From assembly GCF_016862095.1 (NCBI RefSeq), contig NZ_BOMH01000051.1, positions 112,961 through 176,960 of the forward strand: 64,000 bases of DNA. The letters are read 5' to 3'. This document shows, one piece after another, positions 47,977-57,000 of this stretch; within the stretch, counting starts at the first letter, position 1; each line of letters opens with the position of its first letter. Both the position numbers and the translations under genes were made by a program. Under the pieces are notes generated by a model. That model worked only from the letters and a program-made list of their open reading frames with translations, did no database searches and was not told where the DNA came from. Origin of the DNA: Actinoplanes cyaneus. GTDB taxonomy: Bacteria > Actinomycetota > Actinomycetes > Mycobacteriales > Micromonosporaceae.

Positions 47977-48912
47977 ATGGTGGGTGGCGACGTGGCCGCG
48001 GTTGAGGTAGGAGACGTCGTGGTGCGCTACGGCGACACGACAGCCGTCAAGGGGGTGTCGCTGCGCGCCCCACGCGGGCGGGTGCTCGCCCTGCTCGGGC
48101 ACAACGGCGCCGGCAAGACGAGCCTGCTGCAGGTCTGCGAGGGGTTCCGGAAACCGGACGGCGGCACGGTCCGCGTCCTGGGCCTGGACCCGGTCGCCGA
48201 GCACGACGCGCTGATGCCCCGCCTGGGCATCATGCTGCAGTCCGGCGGTGTCTACCCGTGGGCCGCGGCCGGGGAGATCCTGCGCCTGTTCGCGTCGTTC
48301 GCCGCGCACCCGCTCGACCCGGACATGCTGCTCGACCGGCTCGGCCTGCGGAAGGTGGAGAAGACCCGGTTCCGTCGTCTCTCCGGCGGCGAGCAGCAGC
48401 GCCTGAGCCTCGCGGTGGCCCTGGTCGGCCGCCCCGAGCTGGTCTTCCTGGACGAGCCGACCGCCGGCATGGACACCGAGGCCCGCCACACCACCTGGCA
48501 GCTGATCGAGGAATTGCGCTCCGACGGCGTCTCCGTCCTGCTCACCACGCACCTGCTCGACGAGGCCGAGCGCCTGGCCGACGACGTGGTGATCATGCGG
48601 TCCGGCGAGGTCGCGGCGACCGGAACGCCGGCCGAGCTGACCGCGGCGGCCGGCATCGACCTGCTGGAGGTCCGCGCCGACCCGGGCCTGGAGCTGGCCC
48701 CGCTGAAGGCGCGGCACGAGGTCACCGAGACCTCCCCGGGGGAGTATGCGATCACCGGCGCGCTCGACACCCACGCCCTGGCCGACGTGCTGGCCTGGTT
48801 CGCCGCCGCGGACGCGCACGTCACCGCGGTGAGCAGCCGCCGCCGCACGCTCGAGGACGTCTACCTTTCCCTGACCCGCCAGCACGGCGTTGCCGTAGGA
48901 GCCATCAAATGA
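47977..48912 (+). CDS. ABC transporter ATP-binding protein (ABC-2 exporter, first operon)
   Basis: A 311-residue ATPase with Walker A GHNGAGKT, Q-loop at MLQSGGVYPW, signature LSGGEQQRLSLAVAL, Walker B LVFLDEPTAGMD and H-loop LLTTHLLDEAERLADD. A C-terminal extension (about 225-311) is typical of drug/Nod-type exporters. ATG 47977 sits only three bases from GGAG, so GTG 47980 may be the true start. Its stop overlaps the permease start. Confidence 0.9.
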   Translation: MVGGDVAAVEVGDVVVRYGDTTAVKGVSLRAPRGRVLALLGHNGAGKTSLLQVCEGFRKPDGGTVRVLGLDPVAEHDALMPRLGIMLQSGGVYPWAAAGEILRLFASFAAHPLDPDMLLDRLGLRKVEKTRFRRLSGGEQQRLSLAVALVGRPELVFLDEPTAGMDTEARHTTWQLIEELRSDGVSVLLTTHLLDEAERLADDVVIMRSGEVAATGTPAELTAAAGIDLLEVRADPGLELAPLKARHEVTETSPGEYAITGALDTHALADVLAWFAAADAHVTAVSSRRRTLEDVYLSLTRQHGVAVGAIK

Positions 48913-49670
48913 GCGCCGGAACCTTCACCCCGGCACCCGGGCGCGCCCCGATGCGCACGATCATCGGCCGGCAGATCCGCATGGAGTTGCTGCTCACGGC
49001 CCGTCGCGGTGAGGCGGTGGTGCTGGCGATGGGCGTTCCGCTGCTGGTCCTGCTCGGCGCCGGCCTGACCCACGCGACGAACCTGCCGACCGACGACCGG
49101 CTCGGGTTCGTCGTCCCTGGCGTGCTCGCGCTGACCGTGATGTCGACGGCGTTCACCGGTCAGGCGATCACCACCGGCTACGAGCGCAGCTACGGCGTGC
49201 TCAAACGCCTCGGCGCCTCGCCGCTGACCCGGCCCGGGCTGCTGCTCGCCAAGACGGCGGCGATCCTGGTGCAGATCGTCCTGCAGGTGATCTTCCTGGG
49301 GCTGGTCGCGGTGCTCGTCGGGTGGCGCCCGCAGTTCGGCGACATCCTCCCGGCGGCCGGGGTGACAGTGCTGGCCGCCGCGGGGTACAGCGGGCTGGCC
49401 CTGCTCCTGGCCAGCGTCCTGAAGCCGGAGACGACGACCGGCGCGGCCACGCTGATCTACGTGGTGATGCTCGCGGTCGGCGGGATCATGTTCGCCGCGC
49501 CGGATCTGGGGACGGCCGGCTGGTTCCTGCTGCCGCTGGCCGCGCACGCGCAGGCGCTGCGCGACACGCTGATGAACGGGACGGGCATTCCCCTGTCGAT
49601 CTGGCTGGCGCTCGGCACGTGGGCGGTCGTCTGGCTGACCCTGGCGGCCCGCAAGTTCCGCTGGGAGTAA
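48909..49670 (+). CDS. ABC-2 type permease (first operon)
   Basis: A 253-residue membrane protein with six helices. The ABC-2 signature is visible as VMSTAFTGQAITTGYERSYG followed by LKRLGASPLTRPGLLLAK. It would form the channel for the ATPase upstream, with which it overlaps by four bases. The exported substrate is unknown. Confidence 0.87.
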   Translation: MSAGTFTPAPGRAPMRTIIGRQIRMELLLTARRGEAVVLAMGVPLLVLLGAGLTHATNLPTDDRLGFVVPGVLALTVMSTAFTGQAITTGYERSYGVLKRLGASPLTRPGLLLAKTAAILVQIVLQVIFLGLVAVLVGWRPQFGDILPAAGVTVLAAAGYSGLALLLASVLKPETTTGAATLIYVVMLAVGGIMFAAPDLGTAGWFLLPLAAHAQALRDTLMNGTGIPLSIWLALGTWAVVWLTLAARKFRWE

Positions 49671-49680
49671 AGGCCCGGCG

Positions 49681-49700
49681 TGTCCATCGATCGGTGGACA
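49681..49700. promoter_or_regulatory. 20-bp near-perfect palindrome upstream of the second ABC operon
   Basis: TGTCCATCGATCGGTGGACA differs from its own reverse complement at only one symmetrical pair. It lies 60 bases before the second ABC ATPase start. It is a reasonable binding site for the LuxR-type response regulator encoded at the end of that operon. Confidence 0.5.
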
Positions 49701-49723
49701 ACCGATGACGGTCGCGCGGTCGT

Positions 49724-49743
49724 CCCGGGCGAGCATGCCCGGG
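49724..49743 (+). terminator. Hairpin between the two ABC operons
   Basis: CCCGGGC, six bases, then GCCCGGG: a perfect 7-bp stem. It lies 54 bases after the first permease stop and 17 bases before the next ATPase start. It could end the first operon or act as a leader hairpin for the second. Confidence 0.4.
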
Positions 49744-49759
49744 CGGCACGATTCCCGGT

Positions 49760-50596
49760 ATGGAAGCCATCGAGGTAACCGCACTTCGCAAGACATACAA
49801 GGACAAGGAAGCGGTACGCGGGATCGACCTGACCGTGGCCCGCGGTGAGATCTTCGCGATGCTTGGGCCGAACGGCGCGGGCAAGACCACGAGCGTCGAG
49901 ATCCTGGAAGGGCATCGGCGGCGTGACGGCGGGGACGTCCGGGTGCTCGGCGAGGACCCGGGAACGGCCGGGCAGGCCTGGCGCAGCCGGATCGGCATCG
50001 TGCTGCAGAACACCGACGACGCGGCCGACCTGACCGTGGCCGAGATGGTGCGGCACGTGGGCGGGTTCTACCCCGGGCCGCGGGCGGTCGACGAGGTGGT
50101 CGAGCTGGTCGGCCTGACCGCCAAGCGGAACGCCAAGATCCGCACGCTCTCCGGTGGTCAGCGCCGGCGGGTGGACGTGGCGCTGGGCATCGTCGGGCGG
50201 CCCGAGCTGCTCTTCCTGGACGAGCCGACGACCGGGTTCGACCCGGAGGCGCGCCGCCAGTTCTGGGACCTGATCCGGACCCTCGCGGGCGAGGGCACCA
50301 CGATCCTGCTGACCACGCACTACCTGGACGAGGCCGAAGCGCTCGCGGACCGGCTCGCGGTGCTCGCGGACGGGCGGATCGTCGCCGAGGGCACCCCGGC
50401 GACGCTCGGCGGGCGGGCCGCGGCCGGCTCCAAGGTCTCGTGGCAGGAGAACGGGCACCTCCGTACCGAGCAGCCGGCCGACCCGAGCGAGTTGCTCCGC
50501 AAGCTGGCCACGGACGGCACCGATCTGCGCACCCTCACGGTCACCCGGCCGACCCTCGAAGACATCTACCTGACCCTGATCGGAGCGCAGCGATGA
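49760..50596 (+). CDS. ABC transporter ATP-binding protein (second operon)
   Basis: A 278-residue ATPase: Walker A GPNGAGKTTSVEILEG, Q-loop VLQNTDDAADL, signature LSGGQRRRVDVALGI, Walker B LLFLDEPTTGFDPEARRQFW and H-loop TTHYLDEAEALADR. It is the first of four genes joined by ATGA or GTGA overlaps: ATPase, permease, sensor kinase, response regulator. This layout recalls self-regulated antimicrobial or lipid exporters. Confidence 0.92.
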   Translation: MEAIEVTALRKTYKDKEAVRGIDLTVARGEIFAMLGPNGAGKTTSVEILEGHRRRDGGDVRVLGEDPGTAGQAWRSRIGIVLQNTDDAADLTVAEMVRHVGGFYPGPRAVDEVVELVGLTAKRNAKIRTLSGGQRRRVDVALGIVGRPELLFLDEPTTGFDPEARRQFWDLIRTLAGEGTTILLTTHYLDEAEALADRLAVLADGRIVAEGTPATLGGRAAAGSKVSWQENGHLRTEQPADPSELLRKLATDGTDLRTLTVTRPTLEDIYLTLIGAQR

Positions 50597-51408
50597 CCGT
50601 CACCACCAGCGCGAACGTGAGCACGGCGGCGATGAGCCTGAGCCGCGGCCGGATCGAGGTGCTGCAGTTCTTCCGGGACCGGACGGCGATGGTGTTCACG
50701 TTCCTGTTCCCGGCGATGCTCCTGCTGCTGTTCGGGACGATCTTCGGGGACTCCTACGACGAGACGGGGGTCAGCGCGAGTCAGGTCTACGCGGCGAGCA
50801 TGCTGGCCTACGGCGTCCTGACCACCGGTTTCGTGACGATGGGCTCGGGGCTGGCGCTCGACCGGGAGGACGGCACCCTCAAACGCCTCCACGGCACGCC
50901 GTTGCCCGTCACGGCGTACCTGATGGGCAAGGCGATCCTGGTTTTGACGTTGAGCATCGCCGAGGCGGCGCTGATCATCCTGGTCGGCGTGCTGGTCTTC
51001 GACATGCCGCTGCCGGACGCGAGCCACTGGCTCACCTTCGCCTGGCTGATGCTCCTCTCGGTGCTCACCTGCTCGCTGCTGGGCGTGGCGGTCAGCGCGA
51101 TCGTCAAGCGTGCCCGCAGCGCCGGCGCGATCCTGAACGTGCCGGTCGTGGCGCTGCAGTTCATCTCCGGCATCTTCATCCACCCGATCACCCAGCTGCC
51201 GTCCTGGCTGATCACCGTGGCGTCGCTCTTCCCGGTCAAATGGATGGGCCAGGGCTTCCGGTACGTCTTCCTCCCGGACTCCATGAAATCCATGGAAGCC
51301 GCGGGGGCCTGGGAGCTCGGCCGGACGGCGTTGGTGCTCGGCGTGTGGTGTGTGATCGGATTGGTGCTGTGCCTGGCGACCTTCCGGTGGAGCGACAAGG
51401 ATCGATGA
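50593..51408 (+). CDS. ABC-2 type permease (second operon)
   Basis: A 271-residue membrane protein with six helices: FTFLFPAMLLLLFGTIFGDS, GSGLALDREDGTLKRLHGTP (the ABC-2 loop) and ISGIFIHPITQLPSWL. It pairs with the ATPase encoded four bases into the preceding gene. Substrate unknown. Confidence 0.9.
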   Translation: MTVTTSANVSTAAMSLSRGRIEVLQFFRDRTAMVFTFLFPAMLLLLFGTIFGDSYDETGVSASQVYAASMLAYGVLTTGFVTMGSGLALDREDGTLKRLHGTPLPVTAYLMGKAILVLTLSIAEAALIILVGVLVFDMPLPDASHWLTFAWLMLLSVLTCSLLGVAVSAIVKRARSAGAILNVPVVALQFISGIFIHPITQLPSWLITVASLFPVKWMGQGFRYVFLPDSMKSMEAAGAWELGRTALVLGVWCVIGLVLCLATFRWSDKDR

Positions 51409-52541
51409 CCGACTCGGAGGCCGACTACGTCGCGTATTCACGCTGGTGGGACGTCTACTTCTTCGTGGTCGCGGCCGCCAACGCGGTCGCGCTGTTCGGA
51501 TCGGGCGAGTCGGCCGCCCGGGAGCTGATCGCGGCCGGCGCGATCGCGGGGATGATGATCGTGCACGCCACGATCGGCTGGCGGGCGGTACGTGGCCCCG
51601 AAGGCCCGCTTCCGATCACCGTGCTCGCCGGGCAGATGGCGCTGTTCCTGGTGGCCGCGTCGACCGTGCCGATGGCGTCCTGGCTGCTGTTCGCGGTGGT
51701 CCCGCTGACCTTCCAGCTCGCCCCGGTGCGGCTCGCGATCGGTGCGGTTCTGCTGGTCACGCTGGTCCCGACGGTGGTCGACGTGGTCACCGGCCAGGGT
51801 GACGCCAAGCGCGACCTGATGATCTCGTTGATCTCCGCGGCGTCCGGGATCTGGCTCGGCCTGTGGATCATCCGAGTGATCGAGCAGAGCAAGGGGCGGG
51901 CGGCCCTGATCGCCGAGCTGGAGGCGACCCGCGCCCAGCTGGCCCGCCTCTCCCACGAGGCCGGCGTCACCGCCGAGCGCACCCGCCTCGCCGGCGAGAT
52001 CCACGACACCTTGGCACAGGGCTTCACCAGCATCATCACGCTCATCCAGGCGTCCGATCCGGAGCTGCGCGACGAGCGCCTGGCCCTCGCGGTCCGCACC
52101 GCGAAGGAGAACCTGGCCGAGAGCCGGGCCATCGTCGCTGCCCTGTCACCCTCCGCTCTGGCTTCGGGACTGCTCGACTCGGTACGTCGTCAAGCGTCCC
52201 GTTTCACCGAGGAGACCGGTGTCCAGGCCGGGTTCCGGGTCACCGGTGAGTCGCGTGACCTGCCGACACCCGCCGAGGTGGTGCTGCTCCGGGCCACTCA
52301 GGAGGCGCTGACCAACGTACGGCGGCACGCTCGCGCGAACGAGGTGGCGGTGCTGCTCGCGTACGCTCCCGGGTCGGTGCGGATCGCCGTGCGCGACGAC
52401 GGGTGTGGCTTCGACCCGGCCGGCCCTGGCGGGTTCGGGCTGCGGGGGATGCGTCAACGGGCCGAGCAGGTCGGCGGCACGCTGACCGTCCGCAGTGACC
52501 CGGACACCGGCACGACGATCGAACTGGAGGTTCCCGCGTGA
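51405..52541 (+). CDS. Sensor histidine kinase (second operon)
   Basis: A 378-residue kinase with five or six helices in the first 165 residues, a short coiled coil (LIAELEATRAQLARLSHEAG) and a HisKA_3 region with TRLAGEIHDTLAQGFTSIIT, phospho-His in EIHDTLAQG. The ATPase part has LLRATQEALTNVRRHARANE, VRDDGCGFDPAG and GFGLRGMRQRAEQVGG. Coupling to the exporter suggests that it senses the transported compound or its membrane effect; this is inference. Confidence 0.92.
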   Translation: MTDSEADYVAYSRWWDVYFFVVAAANAVALFGSGESAARELIAAGAIAGMMIVHATIGWRAVRGPEGPLPITVLAGQMALFLVAASTVPMASWLLFAVVPLTFQLAPVRLAIGAVLLVTLVPTVVDVVTGQGDAKRDLMISLISAASGIWLGLWIIRVIEQSKGRAALIAELEATRAQLARLSHEAGVTAERTRLAGEIHDTLAQGFTSIITLIQASDPELRDERLALAVRTAKENLAESRAIVAALSPSALASGLLDSVRRQASRFTEETGVQAGFRVTGESRDLPTPAEVVLLRATQEALTNVRRHARANEVAVLLAYAPGSVRIAVRDDGCGFDPAGPGGFGLRGMRQRAEQVGGTLTVRSDPDTGTTIELEVPA

Positions 52542-53155
52542 TCCGGATTCTGCTCGTCGACGATCATCCGGTGGTACGAATGGGGTTGCGCGGCATGCTC
52601 GACGCCGAACCCGACCTGACCGTCATCGGCGAGGCGTCCGACGGCGCGGAAGGAGCCGAGATCGCCCTGCGGGAACGGCCCGACATCGTGCTCATGGACC
52701 TGCGGATGCCCGGCGGGGACGGTGTCGAGGCGACCGGGCGGATCCTCGCGGCGGACCGGGACATCAAGGTCATGGTGCTGACGACGTACGAGTCGGACCG
52801 CGACATCCTGCGTGCCATCGAGGCCGGGGCCAGCGGGTACCTGCTCAAGGACGCGTCCCCGGCCGAACTCGCCGACGCCGTGCGGGCCGCCGCGCGCGGT
52901 GAGACGGTGCTCGCGCCCAGCGTGGCGTCGACCCTGGTCCGTCAGGTGCGCAGTCCCGCCCCGCCGGCGTTGTCGGCGCGCGAGACCGAGGTGCTGAAGC
53001 TGGTCGCGGCGGGGCTGACCAACGCGGAGATCGGCAGGCGCCTGTTCATCTCGGAGGCGACCGTCAAGACCCACCTCCTGCGCGTCTTCAACAAGCTCGA
53101 CGTCGCCGACCGCACCGCCGCCGTCACCACCGCCATGCGCCACGACCTCCTCTGA
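52538..53155 (+). CDS. Response regulator, NarL/LuxR family (second operon)
   Basis: A 205-residue regulator: LLVDDHPVVRMGL, phosphorylation Asp in IVLMDLRMPGGDG, switch Thr in LTTYES and Lys in LLKDASP. The LuxR helix-turn-helix is LSARETEVLKLVAAGLTNAE to KTHLLRVFNKLDVADR. GTG 52538 overlaps the kinase stop. It probably controls its own operon, perhaps through the palindrome at 49681-49700. Confidence 0.94.
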   Translation: MIRILLVDDHPVVRMGLRGMLDAEPDLTVIGEASDGAEGAEIALRERPDIVLMDLRMPGGDGVEATGRILAADRDIKVMVLTTYESDRDILRAIEAGASGYLLKDASPAELADAVRAAARGETVLAPSVASTLVRQVRSPAPPALSARETEVLKLVAAGLTNAEIGRRLFISEATVKTHLLRVFNKLDVADRTAAVTTAMRHDLL

Positions 53156-53338
53156 CCCCACGTCCCGGCCGGCGGCTTTGCGTCACGCGGCCCTGGACCA
53201 CGCGGGCAGGGGAGTTGACGCCGGGGCCGGGGCGCCAGATGGCGTCGGGCGCGAAATGGTCCGAGATCGTTCCGGCGCGAGTGGTTTCCGGGGCGCGGGG
53301 TGGCATCCAGGCCGGGCATGCGGCGCGGTCGCGGTTCC

Positions 53339-53393
53339 CGGCTGGTGCTCATGGTCGTTATTCGTTCCTCATAACGACCATGAGCACCAGCCG
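53339..53393. repeat. Family-1 palindrome, copy D
   Basis: Perfect 23-bp arms (53339-53361, 53371-53393) start CGGCTGGTGCTCATGGTCGT and enclose the loop TCGTTCCTC. It lies 184 bases after the response-regulator stop and about 130 bases from the second hairpin repeat, with the same relative layout as copy E in reverse. Confidence 0.92.
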
Positions 53394-53516
53394 AAGCCTT
53401 GCGCCGCGCGGCGGGGTGACCAGCGACGGCCTCGCGTGTGCTCGGGGTCGGCCCGCTCACGGACGTCCGCCCCTGCGGGCGGGTGCTCGGGTTGTGCTCT
53501 GACCGGGACTACCCGC

Positions 53517-53632
53517 GGAGGTCGCCCTTCCGGGTTTCGCGTTCTGGGCCGGCCACGGCCCTGCGAAGCCCGCAAGGGTCCCCGCGGGAGCGACGATCCG
53601 GACCACAGCGGAGATGGGCAATGAAGACTTTG
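53517..53632 (+). repeat. R2 repeat, copy 1 (54-bp hairpin with conserved flank)
   Basis: The core 53525-53578 is an imperfect hairpin: outer arm CCCTTCCGGGTTTCGC pairs with GCGAAGCCCGCAAGGG at 14 of 16 positions, inner arm GGGCCG pairs with CGGCCC. A conserved flank (CCCCGCGGGAGC, GGACCACAGCGGA, GGCAATGA) follows. The same arrangement is present inverted at 63668-63782. Confidence 0.8.
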
Positions 53633-53990
53633 ATCGTGAATTGCGGCGGCCGGGACGTGCCCGCGGGAAACCGCCAATAGCCGGATATGCGCTCGGGCGG
53701 GCGTCCATAATTACCGGGATTCGTCTGTTGTCGCAGCTCAAGGACGTTCACCTGCCGGGCAGTCACCCCGTCGGCGCGCGCCCTCGGAGTGCTCGCCGGC
53801 ACCTAGCCGTCCGACTCCGTCGAGGTCAGGTGATCGCTTACCGGTTTGTTGACCGGAAAAAGGCGTTCCGCCAAAAAGAGCCCGTTATGCCGGTTAGATT
53901 ACGGGTGGCTCCGCCTCACGTGGCTCGACAGTCCCGTGTTTGCGCTGCTGAGGGCCGGTTTCGCCGGCGCCCCGACCGCCCCAAGGTGCG

Positions 53991-54072
53991 GTATCGAACA
54001 GGCAGCCTCGTCGGGTGACGAGGAAGCAAAGCCAGGGGCCTCCCCGCTGGAGGTTGCCCAGCCGCCGAAGGA
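53991..54072 (+). promoter_or_regulatory. Candidate c-di-GMP-I (GEMM) riboswitch
   Basis: The leader reads ACAGGCAGCC, a stem CCTCGTC/GACGAGG with loop GGGT, then the hallmark AAGCAAAGCC. A second stem follows with GGGGCCTCC against GGAGGTTGCCC, and then CAGCCGCCGAAGG. Order and lengths match the c-di-GMP-I aptamer (ACAGGGCAAACC ... GACGCAAAGCC ... AGGCAGCC ... GCCGA). The usual GNRA tetraloop and its receptor are missing, so it would be a variant. It ends just before GGAGACAGGAAGAG and the Calx-beta ATG at 54085, consistent with control of translation. Confidence 0.5.
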
Positions 54073-54084
54073 GACAGGAAGAGA

Positions 54085-57000
54085 ATGCGTCACCGACCAA
54101 TCCCAACGGCGCCGTACGAGCGAGTGCCGTTCACTTTCTGGGGACGAGCACGGGTCCGGACAGTCCTGGCGACCGTCGCAGCTTCCGCCGCCGGCCTCGT
54201 CCCGGCGATGCTCGTTCCGGCCGCCCCCGCCTACGCCGCCAACAACTCCTCCGTCGCGGACATCACCGTCGCCGACGCGGGCAACTGGGAGGGTGGCAGG
54301 GTCACCTTCACGGTCAAGTACACCGGTGAGGCCCCGGGTGACTTCACGTTCGCCGGGGCGGACGGGTCGGCGGACGGTGAGAGCAACCCCGCTGGGGTGG
54401 ACTTCGACAGTGACCCGAGTCTGACCTCCGTCACCTTCCCGGGCACCTCCACGGGTGGCGTCAACACCGCGACCGTGAGCTTCACGACGGCCGCCGACGC
54501 CGACGTCGCGGACGAGGACTTCAGCCTCGTCGTCACGGACACCAACGGCGGCACGAAGAACGCGACCGGCAGCATCTGGGCCGCCTCCGCCTACCCGGCC
54601 TACACGCTGACCGGGCCGACGGACGCGACGGCGGAGACCGCTGTCAGCTCCGGCGGCGGCACCTCGCAGCAGAAGATCACGGTCACCGCGACGCTCGCCA
54701 CCGCGATGCCGCACCCGGTCACCATCCCGGTGGCCACCGCCGTGGCCTCCGCGCGGTCCGGCACCCCAACCCTGCAGGCGCGGTCCACCGGTGACACGCT
54801 CCGCGACTACACGGCGTTGCCGGCCGGGGCCTCGATTACGATCCCGGCCTACGCCTACACCGGCACCACCTCCGTCGACCTCTACGACGACGCGCTCGAC
54901 GAGGTGGACACCCAGTACTTCTACGTGCAGCAGGCGAGCACTCCGCTCGGCGCCGCGACCAACGCGACGCCGCTCGAGGTGGCCATCACCGACGACGACT
55001 CGGCCCCGTCGGTGAAGATCGGCAATGCGCCCGCGGCGACCGAGGCCGGCGTGCTCAAGTTCCCGCTGACCCTCTCCGCTCCGTCGGAGAAGACGGTGAC
55101 CGTGGACTGGGAGTCCGTGGACGGCACCCAGCTCGCCGACTCGAACCCGGCCACGCTGGCCGACACCGACTACACCCAGGTGACCGCGGGAACCGGCGCG
55201 GGCCGGGTGAGCGTCGCGCAGTACACGACGACCGCCACGGGCAGCCTCACCACGCTGGGCGACTCCGACTTCGAGGGGCCGGAGAACGTCCGGGCACGTC
55301 TGGTCGACACCACCGCCGGCGCCACGCTGGACCCGGCGGCGTCGAGCGCGACGGGCGTCATCAACGACGACGACGCGTCGACGGCCGGTCCGGTGGTCAC
55401 CCTCACGCCCACCACGGTTGCGGAGGGCGACTCGGGGGAGAACGTCCGCAAGATCGCGGTGACGGTCACCAGCGCCACGTACCCGACCCCGGTCAAGATC
55501 GACTGGAAGACGAAGGACGGCACCGCGAAGGCGGGGACCGACTACCGGGCCGGCGAGGGCAGCTTCACCATCCCGGCCAACACCGCCACGGGGACCTGGA
55601 CCAAGGACATCCCGCTCACCGTTCTCGGTGACAAGGTCCTGGAAGGCACCGAGGGCCTGTCCATCACGTTGTCGAGCACGACCTCCACGATCCGGAACGC
55701 CGGCGACATCGCGATCAGCCTCTCCGAGAGCGGCGAGGCGGACGCGAAGCCGACCTTCAACGTGGGGGACGCCTCGGTCACCGAAGGCAACAGCGGCACC
55801 ACGATGGCGAAGGTCCCGATCTCGCTGAGCGGCCCCGCGCCGACGGACACCGTGTTCACCACGATCTTCACGGCGGACACCGCGGTGACCGGTGGCAGCC
55901 TGGCCGGCGACAACGACTACACCGAGCCCACCGTTGCCACCGCGACGATCAAGGCGGGGGAGACGACCGGGGAGTTCAACATCCCGATCACCGGTGACAC
56001 GGTCTACGAACGTGACCAGATGTTCAGCGTCGCGTTCACCACGGCCAGCACGGACGTGACGGCGACCAACACGCCGTACGTCAAGCACGTCGCGAAGATC
56101 ACCGTCGGTAACGACGACGCCCAGCCGACGCTCACCTTCACCCCGGCCACCGTGACCGAGGGGCAGGCCCTCGCGGTCACCGGCAAGATCGTCGGGGTCT
56201 CCGAGTACCCGTACACCCTGGGCCTCACCGTGGGCGGCACCGAGAAGGACCCGGCCGTCAACGGCACGGACTTCAATCCGCCGGCCAACTTCGCGTCGAA
56301 CAACACGATCACCGTCGGTCGCGGGGTGACCGGTCCGCTGGTCGACATCAACGGCGCCTACTCCTGGACGTTCTCGGCTCTGGACGACCAGATCGACGAA
56401 CCGACCGAGGGCTTCACCGTCACGGCGAACGAGACCACCGGCGTGCCGACCGGCTTCACTCCGGCCATCGGCACCTACAAGATCGCCGACGACCCGCTGG
56501 ACTCGCCGCCGGCGGTCGCCATCGGTGACGTCACGGTCAACGAGAAGGACGGCAACGCCGAGGTGCCGGTCGACCTGACCTTCACCGGCGACGCCACGTC
56601 GAGCGTGCAGACCCTGACGATCCCGTACTACACGACGGACGGCACGGCCAAGGCCGGCCGGGACTACACGGCGGTCCCCAAGGGTGTTCTGTCGGTGCCG
56701 CCGGGCACCATGCACACCACCATCAAGGTGCCGGTCATCAACGACCCGGAGATGGAGTCCGACGAGACGTTCAACGTCCGGCTCGGCGCTCCGCAGCCGC
56801 TGGGCGTGCAGGTGCTCGGCGGGGACTCCACCGTCACGATCAAGTCGGACGACACGACGGCGCCGGTGGTGCCGACCCTGACGGTGACCGGCCCGGCGAA
56901 GGGCGCCGGCTCGGTGGTCCTCTCCGGCAAGGCCGCTCCGGGCGCCGAGGTCTGGCTCTTCGGTGCGGCACTGCCCGAGACCGACAAGAAGGACCTGAAG

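Larger units (their letters stand above)
53156..54084. other. 929-bp repeat- and RNA-rich intergenic region
   Basis: No gene is supported here; short ORFs are translations of repeats. It contains palindrome copy D (53339-53393), a second hairpin repeat (53517-53632), AT-rich likely promoter sequence (about 53840-53900) and a leader resembling a c-di-GMP-I riboswitch (53991-54072) for the Calx-beta gene. Confidence 0.6.

Noticed and set aside
53178..53624. Short ORFs containing GWCSWSLFVPHN-type peptides here and near 63.7-63.96 kb
   Set aside because: The shared peptide is just the translation of the family-1 palindrome; there is no SD, no domain and no support beyond the repeat itself.
53900..54084. 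ydaO (c-di-AMP) or cobalamin riboswitch before the Calx-beta gene
   Set aside because: None of the conserved ydaO or B12-box strings are present; the GCAAAGCC core fits c-di-GMP-I better.
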